A stretch of 6,576 bases of DNA from Verrucomicrobiota bacterium. GTDB taxonomy: Bacteria > Verrucomicrobiota > Verrucomicrobiae > Chthoniobacterales > UBA10450. Location of the stretch: the NCBI GenBank assembly GCA_003219495.1, contig QHOZ01000089.1, positions 1,320-7,895 of the forward strand, read 5' to 3'. The notes below the pieces were generated by a model. It was not told the origin of the DNA and made no database searches. It worked only from the letters and a program-made list of their open reading frames with translations. Below, in pieces: positions 1 to 5,947 of the stretch (the first letter of the stretch is position 1; every line of letters begins with the position of its first letter). The position numbers and the translations under genes are program-made.

Positions 1-486
1 GGTTGCGTCCTCGTCCGCGACGTCGCGCTGCTCAGATGCGCATTTCAAATCAAGGCCGATTACTTGCGGGACGTGCATCGCGCGACGGCTGAGTTCAATC
101 CCGCCGACCACGGTGTTCAGCTAACGCGAAGTTTTCGCGCGCTCAAAGTTTGGTTGTCGCTCCAAACGTTCGGCGTCGCTGCATTTCGCGAGGCGATTGC
201 GCGCGGGTTCGAGTTGGCCGAGCTCGCTGAGCGCGAGCTGCGCGCGCGCAAAGGTTGGGAAATTCTTTCGCCCGCGCAGATGGCGACCGTTTGTTTTCGC
301 TTCGGGCAAAACGATGACGTTCAAAGCCAACTTGTCGATCTTGCGATGAAAGAGGAGTTCGCGTTGCTGACTTCGACCGAGCTGCGCGATGTTGCGGCGC
401 TGCGTTTGTGCACGATCAATCCGCGCACGACAAAGCAGGACATTATCGACACGGTCGAGCATCTCGATCAGCTCGCGCGCAGATGA
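1..486 (+). CDS. PLP-dependent group II amino-acid decarboxylase, C-terminal part (5' end outside window)
   Basis: The frame is open from the first base, so this is the last 161 residues of a longer protein; the family is usually about 450-500 residues. Members are cytoplasmic enzymes that remove the alpha-carboxyl group of amino acids (aromatic amino acids, glutamate or diaminobutyrate) using pyridoxal phosphate. What is visible is the small C-terminal domain: a FQIKADYL segment (residues 15-22), then SFRALKVWL (44-52), which matches the conserved R-x-L-K-x-W block of aromatic-amino-acid decarboxylases, then a helix and the NPRTTKQDI segment before a final helix ending HLDQLARR. The catalytic lysine and cofactor pocket lie upstream of the window, so the substrate cannot be judged. 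An in-frame TTG at 64 is not a credible start because homology continues upstream of it. The stop overlaps the next gene's start as ATGA. Confidence 0.85.
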   Translation, partial: GCVLVRDVALLRCAFQIKADYLRDVHRATAEFNPADHGVQLTRSFRALKVWLSLQTFGVAAFREAIARGFELAELAERELRARKGWEILSPAQMATVCFRFGQNDDVQSQLVDLAMKEEFALLTSTELRDVAALRLCTINPRTTKQDIIDTVEHLDQLARR

Positions 487-923
487 GCGAAGCGCGCGTC
501 TCGTTTGGAATAAAATTACTCGCCGCATTTTTCGCGATCGGCGCAGCGATTTGTTCGCTGACGATTGTGATGCTGCTTTTTCCGGGCGGCGTATTGGATT
601 CGTTGTGGCGTCTCAATCCGGACGCGCACGTTGCATTTCAACAGCTCGGGAAGTTGTCGAGTTTATTGATGCTGATTGTTGGAAGCGCTTGCGCTGCAGC
701 GGCGATCGGCCTTGCGCGTGGCGCGCGTTGGGGAATTCCGCTCGCGCTCGGAATTCTGACCGTCAACCTTGTCGGCGATTCGCTGAACGCGATCTTCCGC
801 CACGATCTCCGAACTCTGATCGGGTTGCCGATCGGCGGGGCGATGATTGCCTACTTATTAAATGTGCGACGCTCAACGCGACGCGACGTTTTGAACCAGC
901 ATCCAAAGAACGAGAACGAGTGA
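483..923 (+). CDS. Small four-helix integral membrane protein, function unknown
   Basis: The protein is 146 residues. I chose ATG 483 because it forms an ATGA overlap with the decarboxylase stop and is followed at once by a hydrophobic helix. A longer version from ATG 408 would add a hydrophilic Arg/His-rich stretch that is only the shifted frame of the upstream gene. Four hydrophobic segments are visible, at about residues 10-33, 57-78, 84-104 and 109-127, with short Arg-containing loops (LARGARW at 77-83, FRHDLR at 105-110) and a charged tail ending KNENE. This suggests an inner-membrane protein with both ends in the cytoplasm. I do not recognise a family. The overlap suggests translational coupling with the decarboxylase, but a working link between the two is only inferred. 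Its stop lies 7 bp from the stop of the convergent lipoprotein gene. Confidence 0.72.
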   Translation: MSEARVSFGIKLLAAFFAIGAAICSLTIVMLLFPGGVLDSLWRLNPDAHVAFQQLGKLSSLLMLIVGSACAAAAIGLARGARWGIPLALGILTVNLVGDSLNAIFRHDLRTLIGLPIGGAMIAYLLNVRRSTRRDVLNQHPKNENE

Positions 924-930
924 CATACGA

Positions 931-1575
931 TCAATCCTTGCGCTGAATCGATCCGGCGCCGCTAACGTGCTTCTCCACATTCGCGACAGTTCCCGAGTAA
1001 ATCACTTTGCCCGCGCCGGTGATCGAGACTTTCAAGCTCTGACTCGCATTCACCTCTGCGTGCGAGGCGCCGGTCGAAGAGATGGTCGCGGTCTTGGTCT
1101 GCAATGCGTCCGCCTCGAGCTTGCTCGCGCCCGTCATGTCGGTGACAAGATCGTCCACCGCTCCGTCGAGCTTGATCTTCGCCGCGCCGGTGGATTCAAC
1201 GGCGAAGCTGTGCCCTGAAAGTTGACCCGCGGTCAATCGCGCGGCGCCCGTGAGTCGCGCGCCTTCACGTTTCGAGCTGGAAATGGCGACCTTGATTCCA
1301 TGATGCGACCAGATGTTTCCATGCGAATGCAAACGAAGACGGTGATCTTCAACTTCGCTCGTGATGTGACTGAGAAGATTTTCGTCCGTCGTAATGCTGA
1401 GTGACGGCGCGCCCTTGCTCCAATCGATTTGGAAACCGCCGTCGGCTTCGATTTCAGAAAAGTCGGTGATCGGTCGCGTGTCGGTCACGATGTGACCGTT
1501 GCCCACGATCCCGTTCCAGCGGCAGCCAGCGGTGGCGAGGAGGGCCAGGGCGAGCAGAAAAGTGGTTCTATTCAT
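931..1575 (-). CDS. DUF2807 (GIN-domain) beta-solenoid lipoprotein
   Basis: The protein is 214 residues starting at ATG 1575. This start puts a short lipoprotein signal peptide at the N-terminus with the lipobox ATAGC, so Cys18 would be the lipidated residue. A TTG start at 1623 would add 16 residues and bury the signal peptide, so I rejected it. The mature part begins with GNGHIVTDTRPITDFSEIEADGG-type sequence at about residues 25-47, which is characteristic of the DUF2807 / 'putative auto-transporter adhesin head GIN' family. It then carries six regularly spaced turns of the form [ST]-G-A at residues 109, 129, 148, 168, 186 and 205, about 19-20 residues apart, as expected for a right-handed beta-solenoid. 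The family is common in Bacteroidetes and related Gram-negatives and has no established biochemical role. The gene lies 49 nt downstream of the split exported-protein gene on the same strand, probably in one transcript. Confidence 0.85.
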   Translation of the reverse strand: MNRTTFLLALALLATAGCRWNGIVGNGHIVTDTRPITDFSEIEADGGFQIDWSKGAPSLSITTDENLLSHITSEVEDHRLRLHSHGNIWSHHGIKVAISSSKREGARLTGAARLTAGQLSGHSFAVESTGAAKIKLDGAVDDLVTDMTGASKLEADALQTKTATISSTGASHAEVNASQSLKVSITGAGKVIYSGTVANVEKHVSGAGSIQRKD

Positions 1576-1624
1576 AATAGTACTGTGCCGGTGAGATGAA
1601 ATCAGTCCGGCGTTTGGATTCAAA

Positions 1625-2275
1625 CTATTTAGAAATCTTGAACTTTACCGTCGTAGCCGGCTCGTCATTGACGAAAAACTCGATCCGGTAACTGCCGGGC
1701 GACCAACCTTCCTCCGGCTTTGAAAGGGTAAAGGTGCCGCCGGAGTCGGGCTTCGGCGGGGTCGCGTTCGTTTCGTCGATCTCGTAATCCGCGGCCACAT
1801 CGGCAACGCTTTCGGCGATGAACGCGGCGCGAATCTCCGCATTCTCGCGTAAATCCTGTCCGTGCCAGCGCACATAAATCGCCGGCGTATCGGATTTGAA
1901 TTCAGTTTTGAGTTCGCCCTTGTCCTCGCTCGAAACGCCGGCGGTAAATTTTTTCGGCGCGGTTGCTGGATTCGCCGCGGGCGCGGCCGCGATTTTTGGC
2001 GGCTCGGTTAAGGTCAGCGTGCTCTTTTGCAACGTTCCGCCGGATTCGCCTTTGACTGCGCTCTCCACTTTCACAAAACCGACGCCCGGCACGAACCAGC
2101 GATCGATGCTCGCGTTTGCGGGCGCAGTTTGTTCGCAATGAATTCGCCAGGTGTGAAATTTTCCAGCGGGAAGATCGACATCTTCCTCGCCGGCGATCTC
2201 GTACCGTTGAGTGACCTTCGTCTCTTCGATCGTCCCGTCGAAATTCCATTTCGCGCCGCTCTTCAGGCCGGACAA
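1625..2275 (-). CDS. TapB/DUF3108-like exported protein, C-terminal fragment (frame-shifted from 2263-2562)
   Basis: The frame is open for 216 residues, but its only upstream start is a TTG inside the end of the preceding frame, and it has no signal peptide. It therefore reads as the rest of the protein that begins at 2562. Visible parts are KSGAKWNFDG (5-14), a strand ending in EEDVDLPAGKF (30-40), and WFVPGVGFVKVE (60-71), the typical 'W-[YF]-x-P-G-V-G' ending of TapB/DUF3108-like domains. A Pro/Ala-rich linker follows (about 91-109), then a second beta-rich domain (about 115-216) with WSPGSYRIEFFVNDE near its end, resembling an Ig-like envelope domain. Both halves look well preserved, which suggests a recent break or a sequence error. 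Translation as a separate protein by stop-start coupling over the 13-nt overlap is possible but less likely. Confidence 0.6.
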   Translation of the reverse strand: MSGLKSGAKWNFDGTIEETKVTQRYEIAGEEDVDLPAGKFHTWRIHCEQTAPANASIDRWFVPGVGFVKVESAVKGESGGTLQKSTLTLTEPPKIAAAPAANPATAPKKFTAGVSSEDKGELKTEFKSDTPAIYVRWHGQDLRENAEIRAAFIAESVADVAADYEIDETNATPPKPDSGGTFTLSKPEEGWSPGSYRIEFFVNDEPATTVKFKISK

Positions 2276-2562
2276 ATGATGCCGCGCTCTTCGATCGCGA
2301 TCAGATCAACATGCTCGAGCGCGTCGCCGCGATAAATTTCGAAACGTCGCAGGTCACGGTTGTCGATCTTTTCCACGCCGCCAAGCCGATAAGTCACCGC
2401 GAATTGTTCTTCTTCGTTCGGCTCGGTCAGATCTGGGCCGGGGCTTTGCCGTTCCTGCCGTAACTCATATTTCCAAGTTGTGCCTTCCGCGTTTGGAAAA
2501 ATGTCATCCGCTGCGACCGCGAGAAGCGGCGTTAGCAAAACAATGATCGCAGCGAGTTTCAT
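2263..2562 (-). CDS. TapB/DUF3108-like exported protein, N-terminal fragment ending at a premature stop
   Basis: From ATG 2562 this frame encodes 99 residues. The start is chosen because it begins directly with a signal peptide (MKLAAIIVLLTPLLAVA, with likely cleavage near residues 17-18). The upstream extension to 2625 is not signal-like and would take up almost the whole divergent intergenic region. The mature sequence starts DDIFPNAEGTTWKYEL, a 'F-P-x-x-x-G-x-x-W-x-Y' opening that I associate with periplasmic or surface TapB/DUF3108-like beta domains. It continues through a beta-rich stretch and stops just after ERGIICPA. The rest of the expected domain resumes in another frame at 1625-2275, so this is most likely the front of one gene broken by a frameshift or small deletion near 2263-2275. 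It is divergent from the phosphodiesterase gene. No Shine-Dalgarno motif is visible. Confidence 0.6.
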   Translation of the reverse strand: MKLAAIIVLLTPLLAVAADDIFPNAEGTTWKYELRQERQSPGPDLTEPNEEEQFAVTYRLGGVEKIDNRDLRRFEIYRGDALEHVDLIAIEERGIICPA

Positions 2563-2630
2563 CTTCGGTGAGACAGAAGCAGTAAGCGAAAGTTCAATCG
2601 CGCGCTCAACGAATTCAATTATCATCCCGG
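2563..2630. promoter_or_regulatory. Divergent intergenic region, expected to hold promoters for both flanking genes
   Basis: This 68-bp gap separates the start of the exported-protein gene (ATG 2562, minus strand) from the start of the phosphodiesterase (ATG 2631, plus strand), so promoters for both directions should lie here or just inside the genes. The right half is AT-rich (AATTCAATTATCAT at about 2612-2625). TATCAT at 2620-2625 resembles a -10 box but is only 5 nt from the plus-strand ATG and has no convincing -35 partner. I see no operator-like inverted repeat. The regulatory role is inferred from gene arrangement alone. Confidence 0.35.
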
Positions 2631-4157
2631 ATGCAATTTAGGTTGCGTGCGATCGTCGCCTTTCTCCTTGGCCTTAGCGCGTTCGACTCGAACGCCGCGC
2701 TGCAGCAGGATCGGCATGTGGTCGTTGTGGTCTGGGACGGCATGCGTCCGGATTTCGTGAGCGAGCAAAATACGCCGACCCTTTGGAAGCTCGCAAAGAG
2801 CGGCGTCACTTTTCGCAATCATCATTCGGTTTATCCGAGCGCAACCATTGTCAACGGAACCGCGATCAATACCGGCGTTTATCCGGACCGCAGCGGAATT
2901 TTGGCGAACCACGATTATCTGCCGGCGATCGATGCGCGAAAATCGGTCGACGTGGAAACCTTCGCAGTCGTACGAAAAGGAGACGCGCTCAGGGATGGAA
3001 AATATCTCGGAGTTCCCACGATTGCAGAGCTAGTTCGTCAAAACGGTGGCCACAATGCAATTGCAACCGCGAAGACGGTTGGTCTGTTATTTAATCGAAA
3101 AGAAACGCGCCTCGGAAGTTACCATCTCTTTGCAGGGGAATCGCTGATTCCAGACTCAGTAATGTTCGTGTTTAAAGCACTTGGAGCATTTCCGCCCGCT
3201 AATCAGCCTGCCGAGCGCGACTCGTGGACGACGAAAGCGCTGATTGATATGTGGCGAGACGTCGTACCGAAATTTTCGTTGCTTTGGTTAAGCGAACCCG
3301 ACGACACGGAACATCATACTGCGCCGGGTGATCCGGCGGCGCTCGCCGCGATTAAATCCAGCGACGAAAATCTTGCGCGCGTTCTCGAAGCGCTGGAGAA
3401 ACGCAACGCAAGATCGACAACGGACGTGTTCGTCGTTTCGGATCACGGTTTTTCCACGATCGCGCGCTCGATCGATGTTCCGAAAATTCTGCGCGCCGCC
3501 GGTTTCGACGCCGCGATTGAATTCACGAACGAACCGAAGTCAGGTCAGATCATGATCGTCGGCAACGGGGGAACGGTTTTATTTTATGCTATCGGTCACA
3601 ACAAGGAAGTGACGCGTAAGCTCGTTGAATTTTTGCAGCAAACGGATTTCGCGGGAGTGATTTTCACGCGTGAGGCAATGGAGGGAACCTTCACGCTCGA
3701 CAAAGCGAAGATCGACAGCGAGCACGCGCCTGACGTGGAGATGGCATTTCGTTGGAACGAAAATAGAAATCAGTTCGGCGCTCCCGGAATGATGGATGGC
3801 GATTGGCAGCGCGGCGCGGGAAAGGGGACGCACGCGACGTTGAGCAAATTCGACATGCACAATGTGTTAATCGCGGCCGGTCCGGATTTTCGCCAAGGTA
3901 GCGAGGACGAGCTGCCGAGCGGCAATGTCGATCTTGCGCCGACGATTTGCGCGATTTTGAAAATGGAGGCCGGACCGTTTGACGGTCGAGTTCTCGCAGA
4001 AGCGATGATTGGCGATGCGAGCAAACCTGCGGCTGCGGGCGAGACGTTCGAAGCGACGAAGAAATTTCCCGAAGGGAGCTGGCGGCAGTCGTTAAAAGTA
4101 TCGCGCGTCGGGTCGACAATTTATCTGGATGAAGGCAACGGCGAGTTTGCTCGTTAG
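2631..4157 (+). CDS. Secreted nucleotide pyrophosphatase/phosphodiesterase, alkaline phosphatase superfamily
   Basis: The protein is 508 residues and starts with a signal peptide (1-22, ending DSNA), so it should act in the periplasm or outside the cell. It belongs to the type I phosphodiesterase / nucleotide pyrophosphatase (NPP) family, which uses two zinc ions and a Thr/Ser nucleophile to cleave phosphodiester or pyrophosphate bonds. All seven expected active-site residues can be placed: Asp36 in VVWDGMRPD, nucleophile Thr72 in YPSATIVNG, Asp224 and His228 in SEPDDTEHH, Asp271 and His272 in VVSDHGF, and His401 in GTHATLSKFD. The closing AAGPDF (413-418) and VDLAPTICAIL block are also typical. 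The nucleophile loop reads PSAT rather than the P-[TS]-K-[TS] usual in NPPs. The substrate cannot be read from sequence; nucleotides, phospholipid headgroups and phosphonate esters are all known in the family. It is transcribed away from the split TapB-like gene and looks intact. Confidence 0.93.
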   Translation: MQFRLRAIVAFLLGLSAFDSNAALQQDRHVVVVVWDGMRPDFVSEQNTPTLWKLAKSGVTFRNHHSVYPSATIVNGTAINTGVYPDRSGILANHDYLPAIDARKSVDVETFAVVRKGDALRDGKYLGVPTIAELVRQNGGHNAIATAKTVGLLFNRKETRLGSYHLFAGESLIPDSVMFVFKALGAFPPANQPAERDSWTTKALIDMWRDVVPKFSLLWLSEPDDTEHHTAPGDPAALAAIKSSDENLARVLEALEKRNARSTTDVFVVSDHGFSTIARSIDVPKILRAAGFDAAIEFTNEPKSGQIMIVGNGGTVLFYAIGHNKEVTRKLVEFLQQTDFAGVIFTREAMEGTFTLDKAKIDSEHAPDVEMAFRWNENRNQFGAPGMMDGDWQRGAGKGTHATLSKFDMHNVLIAAGPDFRQGSEDELPSGNVDLAPTICAILKMEAGPFDGRVLAEAMIGDASKPAAAGETFEATKKFPEGSWRQSLKVSRVGSTIYLDEGNGEFAR

Positions 4158-4234
4158 GCGATTGCTCTAGGGAAAATCCTGATTGCGAAAAACCTGCTGC
4201 TTCTGGCTTTGATCCTGCTGCGATCTGTCGGCCT

Positions 4235-4975
4235 ATGAAGCAGCTAATTTATTGGGTGGGTGTCGTTTTTGCCTGCGGCGCGCTGAGCAGCGCGTTGGCC
4301 GGGACTGGAACGTACAGTGGGAAAGAAATGAAAGCCGTCGCGCCTGTGCCGCCAGAATGCGAGTGGACCGGGTTTTATATGGGTCTGCACGCAGGTGGCC
4401 AATTCGGTCACAGCGAGACCAAAGATCTCGATACTTGGAATTTTCCCGATAAGCCATGGGGCTACGAGGAATCGGGATTCAACGGAGGCGGCCAGCTCGG
4501 ATATAATTTCCAATGGCATTGGCTTGTGCTCGGTCCCGAGTTCGATGTCGGTTATATGGATCTGCATGGCCACGGAACAGAGCCGGGCTCACCGAACGGG
4601 GATTCTCGCGGTGAAAGCGACAGCGATTTTTACACAACGCTGCGCGGCCGAGTCGGCGTGGCGCTTGATTGCTGGTTAATCTACGGAACCGGCGGTGCGA
4701 TCGGCGTGAATTACACGACTCGCTTCATCGACAACAGCGCGGTCCTTCCGGGCACCGGGACGCTCGATGCGCGTAACAGCGATTTTGATTGGGGCTACAC
4801 CGTCGGCGGCGGCGTCGAACGCATGATCAACCGACATTGGTCGATCAAGGCGGAGTACCTTTACTTCGAGTTGGACAAGCAGCGCTTTGACGGCGTGACT
4901 GGCGGGACACGTTATCGTTTCGATGGGGACACGGAAGGTCACATTGTGCGAGCCGGTTTGAACTACAAATTCTAA
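4235..4975 (+). CDS. Outer-membrane beta-barrel protein (OmpA/Omp25-like fold), intact tandem copy 1
   Basis: The protein is 246 residues and looks complete. A signal peptide covers residues 1-22 (ending SSALA), followed by a short periplasmic linker containing SGKEMKAVAP. The barrel opens at about residue 44 with WTGFYMGLHAGGQFGHS, the usual first strand of porin-family/OmpA-like eight-stranded barrels. Alternating aromatic strands follow, such as GYNFQWHWLVLG, SDFYTTLRGRVG and WSIKAEYLYFEL, and it ends in GLNYKF with the C-terminal Phe recognised by the BAM assembly machinery. There is no peptidoglycan-binding OmpA domain, so a small structural or adhesin-like barrel is most likely; no specific ligand can be read. 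The 77-bp upstream gap shows no Shine-Dalgarno site and no clear promoter. A hairpin lies 24 bp after the stop, and a damaged paralogue follows in the same orientation. Confidence 0.9.
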   Translation: MKQLIYWVGVVFACGALSSALAGTGTYSGKEMKAVAPVPPECEWTGFYMGLHAGGQFGHSETKDLDTWNFPDKPWGYEESGFNGGGQLGYNFQWHWLVLGPEFDVGYMDLHGHGTEPGSPNGDSRGESDSDFYTTLRGRVGVALDCWLIYGTGGAIGVNYTTRFIDNSAVLPGTGTLDARNSDFDWGYTVGGGVERMINRHWSIKAEYLYFELDKQRFDGVTGGTRYRFDGDTEGHIVRAGLNYKF

Positions 4976-4999
4976 CTGGTCGCCTAACAAACGAATTCG

Positions 5000-5031
5000 A
5001 TCGCCGAGATCACGATGTTGGTCTCGGCGAT
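5000..5031 (+). terminator. Hairpin after barrel copy 1, probable transcription terminator
   Basis: The arms ATCGCCGAGA (5000-5009) and TCTCGGCGAT (5022-5031) pair perfectly over 10 bp around a 12-nt loop, with a possible extra T-G pair inside. Only three T residues (5031-5033) stand at the 3' side, so it is a weak intrinsic terminator by the usual criteria; an mRNA 3'-end stabiliser is an alternative. Its core and position match the hairpin after barrel copy 2. Confidence 0.6.
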
Positions 5032-5125
5032 TTCGCGTACGGGTAATTCTACCGACGGGAAGAAAGGCTGCCGCCCTGTCGAAAAAAGGCTTGACCCCAC
5101 CGGCGAATTTCGGCAAAACGCCCAC

Positions 5126-5871
5126 ATGAAACAGCTTATTCGCCTAACAATTATGCTCTGCGCTTGCGCGGGTTTGGCCCTCACTGTTGTGGCGGGACCC
5201 GAGCCGATGCCGAGCGGAAAAGAAATGAAACAGGTCGCGCCGGCCCCTCTACCGGAAACGTCGGTGGTCAGTGGGGTCATAGCGAAGACCGGGACCTTGA
5301 CGGCTATTCGACCTTTGATCCCGGCAATCTCTGGGGCTACGACGAATCGGGCATCGTCGCGGGCGGACAAATCGGCTACAACTTCCAATGGAACTGGCTC
5401 GTGCTTGGTATTGAAGGCGATGTCGGGTACATGAACCTGGACGGGAACGGCAAGTCTCGTTACGATACCATTAACTTCGCGGGAGATACGCATGGCGAAA
5501 CCGACAGCGATTTCTATACAACGATTCGTGGCCGGCTCGGTTTCGCAGTTGGTCACTGGTTGTTTTACGCAACGGGCGGTGGAATCGGCGTCAATCTGGA
5601 AACCCGCGTGATCGACAATTGCGATACCGGCGCATGCGGCGACGAGTTAATCAATGCCGGCACAACCGACTTTAACTGGGGTTGGACCGGTGGCGGTGGA
5701 ATCGAATACATGTTCAACTGCCATTGGACCTTCAAAGGCGAGTATCTGCGTTACAAACTCGACGACCAGGATTTCGAAGGCGAAGGCATTAACTTTGGCG
5801 GCACCTACCACTTCACCGGCATTGGTACCGAAGGAAATATCATGCGGGCCGGTTTGAATTATAAGTTCTAA
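5126..5871 (+). pseudogene. Outer-membrane beta-barrel protein, tandem copy 2, frame-broken near the N-terminus
   Basis: ATG 5126 starts MKQLIRLTIMLCACAGLAL, a signal peptide, then PSGKEMKQVAPAP, closely matching copy 1. Soon after, near 5250-5260, homology jumps to the next frame, which runs NVGGQWGHSEDRDLD through to GLNYKF at 5871. The first frame ends uselessly at 5434. The missing part is the WTGFYxG first strand, and between equivalent codons (5216 and 5269, against 4319 and 4400 in copy 1) this copy is 28 nt shorter. The second frame is open back to a TTG at 5164, but a product starting there would lack the signal peptide and could not reach the outer membrane. The remaining barrel is well preserved and clearly homologous to copy 1, with extra cysteines in NCDTGACGDE and FNCHW. 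A recent deletion is most likely; a sequencing error is less likely because a whole strand is gone. Confidence 0.8.
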
Positions 5872-5893
5872 TCGTTAGGCAAAAAAATTATCC

Positions 5894-5925
5894 ACCACCG
5901 AGATCGGTTCGCCGGTCTCGGTGGT
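5894..5925. terminator. Strong hairpin between convergent genes, probable bidirectional terminator
   Basis: The arms ACCACCGAGATCGG (5894-5907) and CCGGTCTCGGTGGT (5912-5925) form a 14-bp stem with one G-T pair, closed by a TTCG tetraloop (5908-5911), a very stable RNA loop. On the minus strand the stem is followed 6 nt later by seven T residues (complement of 5881-5887), suiting termination of the HTTM gene. On the plus strand only a short T-rich stretch follows. It sits between the stops at 5871 (plus) and 5948 (minus), as expected for a shared terminator. Confidence 0.8.
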
Positions 5926-5947
5926 TTGCTGTACGGGTTAAGACTTT

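Noticed and set aside
408..482. Longer start (ATG 408) for the small membrane protein
   Set aside because: The extra 25 residues are a hydrophilic Arg/His-rich shadow of the decarboxylase frame. ATG 483 gives an ATGA overlap and places a membrane helix directly at the N-terminus.
2622..2912. Minus-strand open frames overlapping the start of the phosphodiesterase
   Set aside because: They show no recognisable domains, and the overlapped plus-strand frame carries a signal peptide and the complete NPP active site. They are shadow frames.
5090..5113. TTGACC at 5090-5095 as a -35 box for barrel copy 2
   Set aside because: The position 17 nt downstream reads CAAAAC, not a -10-like hexamer, so no promoter is called.
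5251..5262. Programmed ribosomal frameshifting as the explanation for barrel copy 2
   Set aside because: A frameshift would not restore the missing WTGFYxG strand, and there is no slippery heptamer with a downstream pseudoknot that I can see. Real loss of sequence explains the data better.
4982..5880. Integron attC-like core motifs (GCCTAAC as RYYYAAC; GTTAGGC as GTTRRRY) near the barrel genes
   Set aside because: No GTTRRRY follows the GCCTAAC at 4982 within attC distance; I find no GTT between 5032 and 5125. The motif at 5874 is in the wrong order relative to its hairpin. The genes are envelope paralogues with no integrase in view. I kept only the heptamer recurrence, as a weak finding.
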